DNA of 64,000 nucleotides from Siphonodentalium dalli (taxonomy: Eukaryota > Mollusca > Scaphopoda > Gadilida > Siphonodentaliidae): the NCBI GenBank assembly GCA_032622095.1, contig CP136066.1:45914911-45978910 (forward strand), written 5' to 3'. Positions 1 through 11,316 of the stretch are shown here, piece by piece. Below the pieces are notes generated by a model. The model did no database searches. It saw only the letters and a program-made list of their open reading frames with translations, and was not told the DNA's origin. Numbering within the stretch: position 1 is the first letter of the stretch; the number at the start of each line of letters is the position of its first letter. The position numbers and the translations under genes are program-made.

Positions 1-810
1 CATTATGGGTGGAAATTCTCTCCAATAAGAGACGACACGTATATCATATAGTTCTGTATTAGTAGCAAATTACTGCCTCAAATAACCGAATGTTGGTATA
101 AATGTACTGGCCTTCGCTCAGTGAAAGAAGAAATATGCACAAACTGATTCTACTGGCCATTATTAAACATAATATAAACCCTCCATGCATGTCTGGTATC
201 ATGCCCCAATTTACCGGTGATTAACAATCTTTTTATAACTTTAGACTACCCGAACTATTAAAGTCGATGTGAGGGTAAGCTAGTTACTACGGAATTCCTC
301 TTTCCCAGATACGATCAGCCAATGGAATTCCCTAACCGGCGAAATTATTAAAGTAAAAAATCTAAATAACAGAAAAGATTCAAGGAAAACATCATGCGAC
401 TGGAAGGGTTTAACGTGAGGGGACGTAAATTCAATATAGTACATTGTATAGAATGAGAAACAAATTGCAGTAATTTAAACATTGAAATATATTATAATTA
501 TATATCTGCATGTTCTTGCTGTATATACGAATATCCAGAAGAAACGGCCTTTCACTTAATTCCATCGAAAACACATGCATGTTTATCCTTCCTACACAAT
601 GATATGTAGCCTGATATTTCGACAGGTGTTGCTGTTTCTGTTATAATTACGACAGATAATTAAGTGGAATCGACACGTTACACATATATGACTATAGTTA
701 TTATATGTACTATACATGTGTCACGTGTATGATGTAATTCTTTGAGGCCATGTAAAATCGGAATGTAAATATTGTTTACACACTTCATCTCTTTGTAAAT
801 ATATATCTCT
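1..810. other. AT-rich non-coding stretch
   Basis: I see no coding frame of useful length, no RNA gene and no clear repeat here. It is ordinary AT-rich intergenic or intronic DNA. Confidence 0.5.
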
Positions 811-892
811 GTTTCAATATTGAATCATTTAACATGGATGCGAGATTAAAATAATTACCTCACATCCATGTTAAATGATTCGATATTGAAAC
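811..892. repeat. Near-perfect inverted repeat (hairpin)
   Basis: Two 30-bp arms (811-840 and 863-892) are reverse complements with a single mismatch, separated by 22 bases. The transcript would form a long stem with a short loop. It could be a tiny foldback element or a small hairpin RNA; nothing decides between these. Confidence 0.75.
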
Positions 893-1297
893 ATCGTGTC
901 ACATTCACCTTACGCAACGACAAATAATGTTTGACAGTTTGATCGCCATTGAATCCAAATCTAAAAGAACTTATCATTTTCTCAATGAGAGATAAATGCA
1001 GGTTATATTATCAAATTCATTGCAATTGGATGTGATCACGTAATACAATATACATGCACGCCTTGCCGACTTGGTTGTATATACACCACCCCACCCCAGC
1101 ATAGGATGTGAATTCACCTTGTACAAATAACAGCATTCGTTAATTATGGCGTACTGGATTCTGTTGAGTGCGAAGCCCATAACTTCCCTTCGAAGTGTTA
1201 TCGGCGACTGTCCCACTTCCACCAAAAAATCATGTGTTCTCGATATGACGTCATGCTTGGCATCATGTGACGGCACGATCTCGACCAATGTGAGAAA
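893..1297. other. Non-coding stretch
   Basis: No supported gene. The reading frames here are short and show no recognisable motif. Confidence 0.4.
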
Positions 1298-1360
1298 GTA
1301 TGGCAGATTGACCTGAAAGTATGACGGATTGACCTGAAAGTATGGCGGATTGACCTGAAA
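1298..1360. repeat. 21-bp tandem repeat, three copies
   Basis: The 21-bp unit GTATGGCGGATTGACCTGAAA occurs three times back to back with one or two changes per copy. Being a multiple of three it keeps a short open frame open, which explains the apparent ORF on the minus strand; I do not think it is coding. Confidence 0.85.
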
Positions 1361-2474
1361 CATGATACCGGTAAGGATAGCAAAGGATTATTTTTATTTA
1401 CAATATACACACATGGCAACTACAGTTGCAAATAAATACAATATTAAAAAACTATACATGTACGTATAACTGGCTGACTGTCTTCCTATCATCCCTAATA
1501 TCAATTCATATCGCCGGTAATAGCAGCAACGTATAGATATAATGACGAATATGATATGAATATTAATATGGAAGAACAAACTCTAGAGATATCTGCAAGG
1601 TTTACATCGGTTAACGTCCAAGTCTGCAGATATAAAATTGTGTGTCAAAAATACTGTTTGAAAAAAGTTTTCACCCACAAGCCAATGGATTTACCAATGG
1701 ATTTACGCCTCAAGGAATTTATTATGTGCAACTTTTCAGACCTAAGGTAAATTGAAATTATTATTTTCATGCAACTATATTTCAATCCGACTATAAATGA
1801 TGCAAGTATTGGATGACAAATTAGATAATTAACCTTAAGCATGTGGTACTATTTACATAATAGTAGTAGTCCAATTAACGTTGACACATTTCCTGACGTT
1901 GGGCTCATTTGCAGTGGTGAAAAATAAAGTTTCAGGAAATAAAAATATGATATATTTCTAACTAGGGTCGATATTAAACTGACTGCGACATTCTTTTGAA
2001 ATGAATAGAACAGGTATTATTATACTTACATTTATATATTTCTCTTTGAGTGTGTGTAATTGGTCAAATCAACGTGTAAAATACCAAGTTAATACACGTG
2101 CGTCCGTCACGATTGCAACTTGGGTTAGAAAGAACTCATTGTCACAAATAATGAATATTAATGAGGTGTAACAGAAAAATAAAATTAATAATTATATTAA
2201 TGTTCGCTTATGATTTATTCATATCAACATTCCATATACCGTTCTAATAATAGAGCCAACTATGTTCTTAAAATTTAATCTTCGCTATGTAGCGAAAATG
2301 TTTGTTTGGAGGTTATTGTTATTATTCTTGGTGTACCGTATCACGTGACAATAGCAACATAACACATGGTACCAACACAGGGCAGGCTTAATTGGTTTGC
2401 CAAATAAAACTGTTGATATATATGCATCATGAAGCTGCGATATGAATTAATATTTATGTGGATGTCAGATTTGT
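1361..2474. other. Non-coding stretch
   Basis: AT-rich sequence with no supported gene or repeat family. Confidence 0.4.
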
Positions 2475-2690
2475 ATATAAAATGGTGTTTGTATACACAA
2501 CCATCCGCCATTGACAAGAGGTAACATTTGTTCCTTGTGATGCCCGACACTGCTTTACTTGGTTATTCACTTTAAGGTTTAAGCTAGTGTTTCGTGTCTA
2601 TTTTTGCGCTGACAACTCATCATGGGCAGAGCGCGTAATTTAGATAAGTCGACATTTTTTATGTCTGTTACATGCATTACATGTGTATAC
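2475..2690 (+). repeat. Direct repeat, copy 1
   Basis: About 215 bp from TATAAAATGGTGT to CATTACATGTGT is repeated almost intact at 2,886-3,102, about 410 bp downstream. Differences are scattered substitutions and small indels, so this is an older local duplication. Confidence 0.85.
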
Positions 2691-2885
2691 GGAATACATC
2701 ATATTCCATTTGGTTACCACGTGATGTGGAACATTTTTATTTGCAAATGTCATGCACTCGGGATACATAGGATTTCATGGTAGTTTTTGCCACGTTATGT
2801 GGAGTGTTGGATTTGCAAAATTCATGTAATCATTCTGTACGTTACATCCGCGAAGGAACACATCGGATACCAGTTACAAACTTGA
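2691..2885. other. Spacer between direct repeats
   Basis: Non-coding spacer between the two copies of the local duplication. Confidence 0.4.
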
Positions 2886-3102
2886 ATATAAAATGGTGTA
2901 TGTAAACCCAACCACCCGCCATCGACAAGAGGTAACATTTGTTCCTTGTGATGCCCGACACTGCTTTACTTGGATAGTCACTTTAAGGTTAAGCTAGTGT
3001 TTCGTGTCTATTTTTGCGCTGACAACTCATCAGGGGCAGAGCGCGTTTAATTTAGATAAGTAGACATTTTTTATGTCTGTTTACATTCATTACATGTGTT
3101 GA
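2886..3102 (+). repeat. Direct repeat, copy 2
   Basis: Second copy of the unit at 2,475-2,690, in the same orientation. A shared TATCACGTGACA motif lies near 2,340 and near 3,221, outside both copies, so the duplicated domain may once have been wider. Confidence 0.85.
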
Positions 3103-3460
3103 TAAGTATAATTTTTAGACATGTGAGATTTCCGTCATAATCTTTTTTTGTTATTTATTCAATCGCGAAGGGTTGTTTGAATCGGCTAAATAATGAAATA
3201 AGGTACCCACCATGCATGGCGTATCACGTGACAAAACAAACTTGACACAGAAAGACCATCGTGGCATCAAAATGTTATTACAATTTTCATCGTGCTTACT
3301 AGATACTACACATTTAATCGAGATGACGATGTACATGAATAGGCAAGCCTATGAATATAAACACAATGGCATGCGATAGATGGTAATTGATTTCAATATT
3401 ATGTATTCTCATTTGTATTCATGTGGACAGCATCATTCGAATCGGTAAACGTGTTGTTTA

Positions 3461-3624
3461 GGTCACGTGGTACCACCATTTTAGCAGAACATCATGTTTT
3501 CCACCGAAATATATACTTCCAGAACGCATCCTATTTCCCATACTGTTAACCGTAAAATAGGATTTGTTTCGGTAGTATATATCTACGACAGAAAACACAG
3601 TTTGGTGTCACGTGACCAACAAAA
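3461..3624. repeat. Imperfect inverted repeat with GGTCACGTG ends
   Basis: GGTCACGTGGTACCA at the left is matched by TGGTGTCACGTGACC at the right, with further imperfect pairing inside (ATGTTTTCCACCG...ATATATAC against GTATATAT...GAAAACACA). It may be a decayed foldback element of about 165 bp. No target duplication is clear. Confidence 0.4.
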
Positions 3625-5989
3625 CACACTTTTACCAATTCAAAACGTGTTGTGTGCATGAATAAACATGAAAGGTCATAGGTGCTGTTCCGGTAGTATG
3701 CCTTCAACATTGTAGTTGAGGTTGCGTAATTGCTGGACCATGTTCATGTCATCGCTTGATCCGAATTTCCCGAGTTGTTCAAATAGTCGAATTTAGTAAT
3801 TTCTTTCCGTATCCTGTACATTAACATTTCTGAACTCATGATGATGTATTTCCTTCTGAAAAATAGTAGATCTAGCACTGTGGTTACTTTTAATACTGGA
3901 TACAAGATACGAATGGTTATTCAGTTGAGTCAAAGTTAAAAACTGCGTGCATGGTCTCACTTTCTTTTCAGTAATCAGATGGAGAAACTCCATCCAAACA
4001 ACCAACCGCGAGAAGTCGCGCGTCTTGTGACGAGGTTAAACACAGGAACAGTGATATTTCCCCTTCCCTGTTACAACCGTGATATAATTAATAGGTCTTA
4101 ATTAAGAGATATGTAAGTCTTAACTAAGAGATGATTGCGGAATTTATTTTTCGACTTTTGCCTCAATACGCTTCCGTACGTCCGCACTTCGCCGGGCAAC
4201 CCTGCTAGTAACATATCGTCGGTGACTTCTATAAAAGTTCGTGCCTGCCATTTTGGAGCGAAACTTTTTATTGCATTTTCTGAATCTAAGGGTTCGATTA
4301 CACAAGTTCTTCATATAACTTGTCAATATTTGTTCAAGCATAGGTGCCATTTTTCGATGTTTATCAGGGAAATTGGGGTTCCAAAATGTCACATATGTGT
4401 TTCCAGTGAAAATAATATCTAAAATTCTAAAATGTCGTAATTTTTATTTTCGAAACCATTCCTGATAGGATCATTCTGATTTGATTGTTTAGAAGAAGAG
4501 TAGTCGGATGGCGTATCCTCCCTGTTCTGAGTGACAGAGACAAACGAAGCCGCGGAAATCGTCAAAACTAAAAATTCACATAGACAAGATTTCGATTTTT
4601 AAATTCTAAAGTGTTGCATAACACACTCAAAACAGGTTTTCTCATCCACTATAATTGAATTGAATATGAAAGTGTATCTATTATAACAACTGTGCTAAAG
4701 TGCTATTGTGAAAAGTTATTGGCATTATACCAATTATAGTGCCAGAGATAAATACTTGTTTGTGACTCCTGATCAATTTGTTTTTCCTGAGGTACGATCT
4801 TTTAGAAGCCCACCGACGATACATGCATTTATGAATTTATGTAAGGACTTTCCTCGTGTTTTTACAATTTATATCCGTTGGCAACAACCAGTACTACATT
4901 TTCCGACAAATTAAGCGGCTCGTATTCAATCGAAAATTGGCCAGAAGATTCCCAAAGTTCGAGATATTACGGAAAATAGTGTTGCATACATTATCCCTCG
5001 GTCGTATCTGTCAGGAAAACGCGAACGTGTTTAAAAGGACGGTAGCATTAATTGTTTGTGTATTGCGTGCGACGGAATATTCATTACTCTACATATGTGT
5101 CCATTAATCTCGCGCGGGGCATTCATATTGATACACATTATGTATAACTAAAATCATGAGCAACTCAACGAGATATCAGGGTTCAATATTTAGGTCGATA
5201 AATACACAAATACTTAGGTCTACTACGGACTTTACACATAATTGAGACTAACGCTTTTTGTTTCTCCCTGTCACAAACAAACTGGAGAAAAAGAATCCCT
5301 TGTTAATAAAACAAATATATAGAGAGTAGTCACTTGATTGAACGGGGTACGTTAACTAATTCATGAGTAGGAAGTTGAACAAACACGAGATGGCATTGCG
5401 CTCGAGTGTTTTATGTCTTCAAGAACAAAATAGTCCCTCGGGTGATTAAACTGCTTATTATTGTTCACTATAAACATCTGATTTACCAGAAAACCAGATA
5501 ATACCACCAGTATACATGCACATGACGCATACATTTCGATAGCGCGTATGAATACATACATAACGCGTTAGTTAAAGTGACATAATTCACTAGTGAAATT
5601 ATCGTTTATAATCACTCGATAAATCAAGGTAAATCACACATAGGAATATAATTAAATACAATGCAATACAACACAAGTGTTATTTGATCAATCATGAACT
5701 TATATATTATTCAAGGTCATAGCTGTATACATATACAGTAATAAAACATAATAATAATTTAATCATAAACTGTCAATTCACAGATGAGTAAAACGAATTA
5801 GTTGTCGCTTATTTAATCATCAAAGTTATACTTTGATAACCTTAATTGATATCGTTCAGTCGTCTGTGCAGAAGGAAAAGATGCGCGAACTAGTCTTTGG
5901 ATAGCAGTCCCACACGTGTTTGGAAAAATGCCTGTCTTGTTCATTTTAATGCACCGACCCATGAAAGGCAGTTCATCTTCAACTGGTTA
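3625..5989. other. Non-coding stretch
   Basis: Several open frames of 60-95 codons exist on both strands, but none has recognisable domains or splice context. I see no repeat family here. Confidence 0.4.
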
Positions 5990-6430
5990 GAATTTGGTCC
6001 CGGTCTAATGATTTCTGACGGACATATGACCCTTTTGCAACTAGAAGAAATCGCAGTTTTTGAATTATTCGGATGATCGCTTGAGTAATATTGAACATAA
6101 TTTATTTATAGTTTGTACGTAAGTTACATTTGAGAAAACATAGGTAGGCTCTATTTTGCTCGTGATCCACATATTTATGATGTTATGCCCTTTTTCGACA
6201 AAATTACAATGTTTGGGTTGTCAGTGTGATAATTAAAACAATTTGAGTAATACTCAACATAGGCCAATTTCTTGTCATTTGGTATAAGCTTCACAGATGA
6301 GAAGACACATGTCAAGTACGAAGCTTTCCATGCTTCATGGATTTTTGACGGAGTTATGCCTATTTGTCGACTAGATATAACATCATGTTGGTTATCCAGA
6401 TGGTAACATTAAACATATTACTGTTGATAA
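5990..6430 (+). repeat. Degenerate tandem repeat, about 170-bp period
   Basis: Three weakly matching blocks, near 6,000-6,060, 6,155-6,225 and 6,335-6,400, share the order: TGATTTCTGACGG-like, TATGCCC-TTTTCGAC-like, then ACAATGTTTGGGTTGTC-like. GAGTAATATTGAACATA and GAGTAATACTCAACATA follow the first two. This looks like an old satellite-like or SINE-like array. Confidence 0.4.
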
Positions 6431-8125
6431 ATCACAGGTCAAGTTCTAATTTGACTGATTAATGTGCCTTTGTTGAATTTAACCTCTTTGTTCTTAAAAA
6501 CAACAACGTCATAAAAAGCCACCTCCCTGGGGGATCGTGGGGTCAGCGACCTTTGATTGGACTTAAAAGCTATTTCTGCTATAATTAGGGGTCATATTTC
6601 CAATTAGGCAATACTCATAGTATTGGTTGAATCAACATGGCTGTTTGCGGTCCAAAATATACCATGTATTCGCTTTTGATTTTTCCCCGGTATCGAAATA
6701 GGTCGATAAATACTTGAACTACCTTACTGCCGCCATGATATGACACATCGAAAACCGCATTGAAGTCAAACAAAATACAACACGGTGTTTAGGCCCCAAC
6801 CAAGCCAACAGCCAAACATGAAAGAAAAGAGCGTTCCGTGTTAGTCTATTCCTGACATGGTAGAAATAAAAAGCGTCTATCGGGGTGCGGATAAAAGATG
6901 CAATGCACAATGCCTCCCCGGGTGGGTGCGTGTCCAGAGGTCAACACAAGAATTCCCCTAAATCATGCACTGTTTATCCAGATAAAATATTTCTTTGTTT
7001 TTATTTTAAAACAGCTTGCTTGTTGACTAGAAATGAAGTATTTAAGGTCGTTTTCACCCCCTCCCTAATAGGTGATAATATTGTGAAATTCACTAAAATC
7101 GAATGTTGAAAGGGGTGGGTGTCTTTCTTTTGACGGAAAAAAATGGTGTACATGTATGTAATAATTGTCTTTCTACCATAACCATCAACTATTGTGATTG
7201 CAAACATGTCACTCTGCTTGCTGTATTTGTTGGTATGAATGAATGAGAGGTGTTTGGATGTGATTGGGACCTACCTATTCTGATATGTCAACATGATCTC
7301 TAAAAGTAAAAAAAATGAGAGTCTTGGAACGCACATATCGATTTGAGTATGTTCAGTGATTGCGCAATAAATTTCAAGACCAAAGGACTGTGATCACAGA
7401 TAGGAGGGGGTAGATCCAGTAAGCTATACTTGCACATACACGATGGGTTGGGACTAACCATCCCCAACATTGGGCTTACATCCCTAGCGACCCTCATATA
7501 TATCGGGCTACCACTGGATATGTTCTATCTTGATTTCAGGGCTAAGTTCAATCAATCAATATTGTATAGACTTTAGTGTGGGCAGGCAGCTAGGGCTTGT
7601 CTAGGAAATGTGCAAAATCATATATTATTCCAGTTAAAACTAGTGGGTCCCAAAATTCGGAAAACAAACAAAATCAACGTTGTGTATGCAGTTTTTATCC
7701 GCCCCCCCCCCAATTCAATTTATTAGTATTTTGATCATCAAAATAGATATAACAGAAACATAGTTATTACAAATAACGATGCAAATATAATTTTGTTTTG
7801 CATGAGTGCACATTTAGATATAATATAGTTGTGTATACAACAGTGTCTTGATCTGTATACAATTATATTTATATTTTATCTGATAGACACATAGTGTTAT
7901 TGTTATTTATTTCGGCGTAATGGTTACGTGTTCGGTCAATGGATATGGATTTTGAATGGTTTATGTGATTCAGCCTCAGCCCCCGCGCGTATATCAATTA
8001 TGTGCGAACAATTGAAAACAGCTGTAAAATGTCTGTGAACATGCCAAGTATACTTCGGAGCATATGAAGCAAGTTTATCATTATTTCGTGTATGTGTCAA
8101 CTATCTTGTACTTCCTTCAAAATTA
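6431..8125. other. Non-coding stretch
   Basis: AT-rich sequence with a run of ten C bases near 7,702. No supported gene. Confidence 0.4.
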
Positions 8126-8204
8126 CGTATACACAATTTTGAAGCTCCAATGTCCGTTTAGATTCGTTAATTATTATAGATCCATATCCATTCTCGTTTT
8201 ATTC
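8126..8204 (+). repeat. 79-bp direct repeat, left copy
   Basis: The block from CGTATACACAATTTTGAAGC to TTCTCGTTTTATTC is repeated at 8,629-8,707 with only a few changes. The two copies bracket the coding-like segment between them exactly. Confidence 0.9.
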
Positions 8205-8628
8205 ATCGCAGTCTTCTCCACATGGAGAGTAGACAGAGGTCAGAAAGCCCTAAATGCCCGCATGACGAATGAGAGGGCAGCACAGCTCCTCACGACTGTA
8301 TCAGAGGGCGAGTTCGTCCTAGAAATCAGATGCTTGGGTGAGCGTAACTGGGTCGTCGAGGACAAGTTCGACCCGATCAGAACAGAAGTGAAGAAGGGCC
8401 ACGGTATTTTTGAAATAACTCGAGACATGAATCCTGGTGTGCTGAGCGGAATCGATCAGGTGTTTTACAAGAACGCCTACCTAGTCACCGCGGTTGTCGA
8501 CGGCATCTACCTCCCCAGAGACCCAGATCCTGCAAACCTAACCCCAATGATGGACGGCGATATCAACTGTGTTGCCCAGAGAGTGGTGAAACATTTTGAA
8601 GGTGCTCCGAGAGGGCAGGGACTCATTG
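8205..8628 (+). pseudogene. Isolated coding-like island, conserved uncharacterised domain
   Basis: An open frame runs from within the left flanking repeat to a stop at 8,637-8,639 in the right one. About 135 residues encoded by the unique part look like real protein: balanced charge, a WVVEDKFDPIRT stretch, then GIFEITRDMNPGVLSGIDQ, VVDGIYLPRDPDPANL, DGDINCVAQRVVKHFEG and APRGQGL. The DNA is visibly richer in G and C than its surroundings. From memory, and not checkable here, this order of motifs resembles the N-terminal part of large repeated proteins with a family-B DNA-polymerase-like domain, numerous in some fungal and invertebrate genomes. No start codon of its own is evident; the frame borrows upstream sequence. 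I read it as a fragment captured between repeats, probably not an expressed gene. An in-frame exon is the alternative, since the unique part is preceded by TTCATCGCAG, which resembles a splice acceptor. Confidence 0.45.
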
Positions 8629-8707
8629 CGTATACATAATTTTGAAGCTCCAATGTCCGTTTAGATTAGCTAATTATTATAGATCCATATCCATTCTCGT
8701 TTTATTC
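8629..8707 (+). repeat. 79-bp direct repeat, right copy
   Basis: Right-hand copy of the repeat at 8,126-8,204, offset 503 bp. It supplies the stop codon that ends the coding-like island. Confidence 0.9.
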
Positions 8708-8769
8708 GTTTTATTTTCGCAAATGCGATGAACATGTTACAATCTGGATGTGCAGACCCAGTCAATACT

Positions 8770-8819
8770 CACACGATTAGATATAGAAAGATACTTAATC
8801 GGGGTTCACGATTAGATAG
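8770..8819 (+). repeat. Short dispersed repeat, copy 1
   Basis: About 50 bp with CACACGATTAGATA, then ACTTAATCGGGGTTCACG and ATTAGATA, recur inverted at 24,441-24,489. CGATTAGATA occurs at both ends of the block. Confidence 0.75.
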
Positions 8820-8910
8820 CGATTTATATTAAATCGCAAGAACACATATAACCCGAGGTTAGGATTAAGGATAGGATGATTGACGAAATAACAGAGATGT
8901 AGATGTGCTT

Positions 8911-9277
8911 TTAACCCTTTACCCAACAGAAGGGCCCTGTGCCAATGCATTCTCTTATATATGCGAGTCGACCATAGGTCGCCTCGCATATATAAGAGAA
9001 TGCATTGGCTTAACACATTAAAAATTATAAAATTGTTAAAGAATGTAAGAAAAAGGCCAATGCATTCTCTTATATATGCGAGGCGACCTATGGTCGACTA
9101 GCATATATAAGAGAATGCATTGGCACAGGGCATAACTGTAACTATCACAATGTGGTCAAGGAGCCGGTTCCAATGATATCCATATTTGTATGGTTCTATT
9201 GAGACAGACCGAAGATATTTTAGGCTGTTGAAGCTTTATTTGGCCGGTTTTGGCCGGTTTGTTGGGTAAAGGGTTAA
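8911..9277. mobile_element. TTAA-flanked MITE with nested palindromes (piggyBac-like)
   Basis: The ends are TTAACCCTTTACCCAACA (8,911-8,928) and its exact reverse complement (9,260-9,277), so the element begins with CCC just inside a TTAA, as in piggyBac-type elements. Inside, two 68-bp palindromes (8,941-9,008 and 9,056-9,124) each read GCCAATGCATTCTCTTATAT into a centre and back. The pair is arranged as a larger palindrome from CCCTGTGCC (about 8,935) to GGCACAGGG (about 9,130). There is no coding capacity. The same palindromic core occurs in the element at 42,124-42,368. Confidence 0.8.
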
Positions 9278-10059
9278 GGAGCATTTCCCTAGCGTCCTAC
9301 AAGACCGCTCACCAAACAGGAGAATTTGACTTATAGTTGACCAAATTTGGGTGCAAATTATTTCATGAAAATCTGCTTTAAGTCGTCAAAGTACGTTGTA
9401 TATAGAGCTATCACATTGCTTAAAGATACGATAAGCGCTGGTGGTGGGTATTGCTGTTAAGAAAGTTACATCCGTTGAAACCGCCATAAACAGAAATAAT
9501 ATTAGATTACAGATAGACATTGGTTGCACACCAATCTTACATATCGCGTAAATTGCATGTTATTGTCATGTCAGTACAATGTGTTATGTAAACAAACTCC
9601 ATGTCATGTACGGAAAGAATACGCGACAAGCAAAAAACTCAACGCCGATGAGACCCCACTATGGAACTTTGGTTATAAATGCCACCAAGTTGTTTACAAC
9701 ACCCGGTATTGAGATTGATCATCCTCGCCTCTCAAGATTTAAGTGTTGAATGGGTCACTGTTAAACACTCCCCTAAATAATCGCAACGGTATTGAGTGTT
9801 TTGCTTATCGCTCACTATTTACGTGCTGTATATAAACAAACGCTCACAAAGTGTTCGTAGGTGGATAGTATCGCATTTATACTATAATTATACTATATTA
9901 TTAGTAGATTATTGAGGAATTGTTCATAATTAGGCAACTGGCATTTCTAAATTATAACCTATATATATATATATATATACAGCTACACTGTTATAAATAT
10001 CCGTAAAGTTTACAGCAGCTTCTGGTGTAAAATGTGATATTTACATCTCCGAAGACCAG
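9278..10059. other. Non-coding stretch
   Basis: No supported gene. A short (AT)n tract lies at about 9,961-9,979. Confidence 0.4.
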
Positions 10060-10209
10060 CGGCTAATATTTACAGCAGAAGGTCAGAATTGTCAGACCCG
10101 AAGTCTGGAATCGCCATTTTGTATCCACAGAGTCTGTGCAAACAACAGTCAGATAAATATTCGTCGATAAGACACAACAGGTAAGTGCACTATACATATA
10201 TACACCAAC

Positions 10210-11310
10210 TTGGAAATAAAGGACCAGGGCAAATCCAGTGAAATCATCAACCTTCAAACATTCCAGGAAAGCAGCAAAATGCAGATGGTCGAACTTTTAC
10301 AAAGGTCCGCTAAATTAGACCTCATTGATGAACGATCTAAATTTGTGCTAGAAAAAGTCACAGACGTGGAATCGAGGTTCATGAGAAATGAACTTATATT
10401 CACAGGTATATACGAGGCCGAAACTCCCGAACATTCAACCGAGGTAGTCCTCAAACGTTTCATGGAAGACCAACTCAATATCGACAACGATATTAGTCTT
10501 GAATTCGCTAAACGGTTTGGCAAAGGTTAAAGCCCGAGACCAATGCTGGCACGATTTTCCAGACTGAATGACCGTGATGTAATCAAACGAAAAAGCGGCA
10601 TTCTCAGAGGCACAAACTTTTTTATAAATGAGAACTTCCCGGATGTTGTGAACGACTATAGGCAAAATACATTAAAGCCAAAAGCCAAGGAATTTCGAGG
10701 GAAGGGGCAGAAAGTTAGAATGGCCGGCGATAGACTATTCGTGGACAATCAATGTATCCCAGCTGATGTTCCGCATCCATACAGAAGCACTAGGAGCCAT
10801 GACAAGTACATAGGGAATTCCAACCCAGGAAGAGGACACTCACAGACAGGGGGCCGTAGAATGGCACGTGCCACCGAGGGCGAGGTGGAAGAGGCGCACA
10901 CGTCAACTCTCAAGATTATATGAACAATAGCTATTTTGACAAAACTCCGAACACCAATTATATGTATGCACGTGAACCACTACCACCACCTCCTCCACCA
11001 CCACCACCACCGGCAAGCAGGACATATGTTGGCCCTCCTCAATATGGACCCTAATCGCCATTCGCCAATAGCCACTTACCACTACCACCCCCTCATTAGC
11101 TCCCTCAACCCCCCGCAAAGCCGATCGCCAACCCCACCCCCATACAGCAAGCAATCATTTACCCTCCATCTCCAATGCAAACTCAATCTGTAACACAACC
11201 GCCGACTTCCACGCTCAGTGACGGCCCCACTTGTGATGCTCGCAATACCAAAAGAAGACGAGCCTCCAGATGAACCAAAGGCTGACACTGAGTAGGAAGG
11301 CCCGGGAGTG
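10210..11310 (+). pseudogene. LINE ORF1 (RNA-binding, L1 ORF1p-like), frameshifted
   Basis: ORF1 proteins of L1-type elements bind the element RNA and form the ribonucleoprotein. Here a heptad-rich N-terminal part (LLQRSAKLDLIDERSKFVLEKV) is followed by the RRM-like pattern NELIFTGIYE...FAKRFGKG, a stop at 10,528, then the CTD-like pattern MLARFSRLNDRDVIKRKSGIL...FFINENFPDVVNDYRQ. That is the usual order of ORF1p in the Transposase_22 family. Near 10,830-10,890 another frame reads HRGRGGRGAHVNSQDYMNNS and continues as a run of ten prolines, giving an arginine-glycine and proline-rich tail. At least one stop and one frameshift break it. Confidence 0.7.
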
Positions 11311-11316
11311 TTCCAG

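Noticed and set aside
974-1419. Open frames of 73 and 129 codons on the minus strand
   Set aside because: They are opened largely by the 21-bp tandem repeat, and their translations look like random AT-rich sequence.
4135-4422. Overlapping 95- and 82-codon frames on both strands
   Set aside because: Neither strand shows a known motif, and the two frames are antisense shadows of each other.
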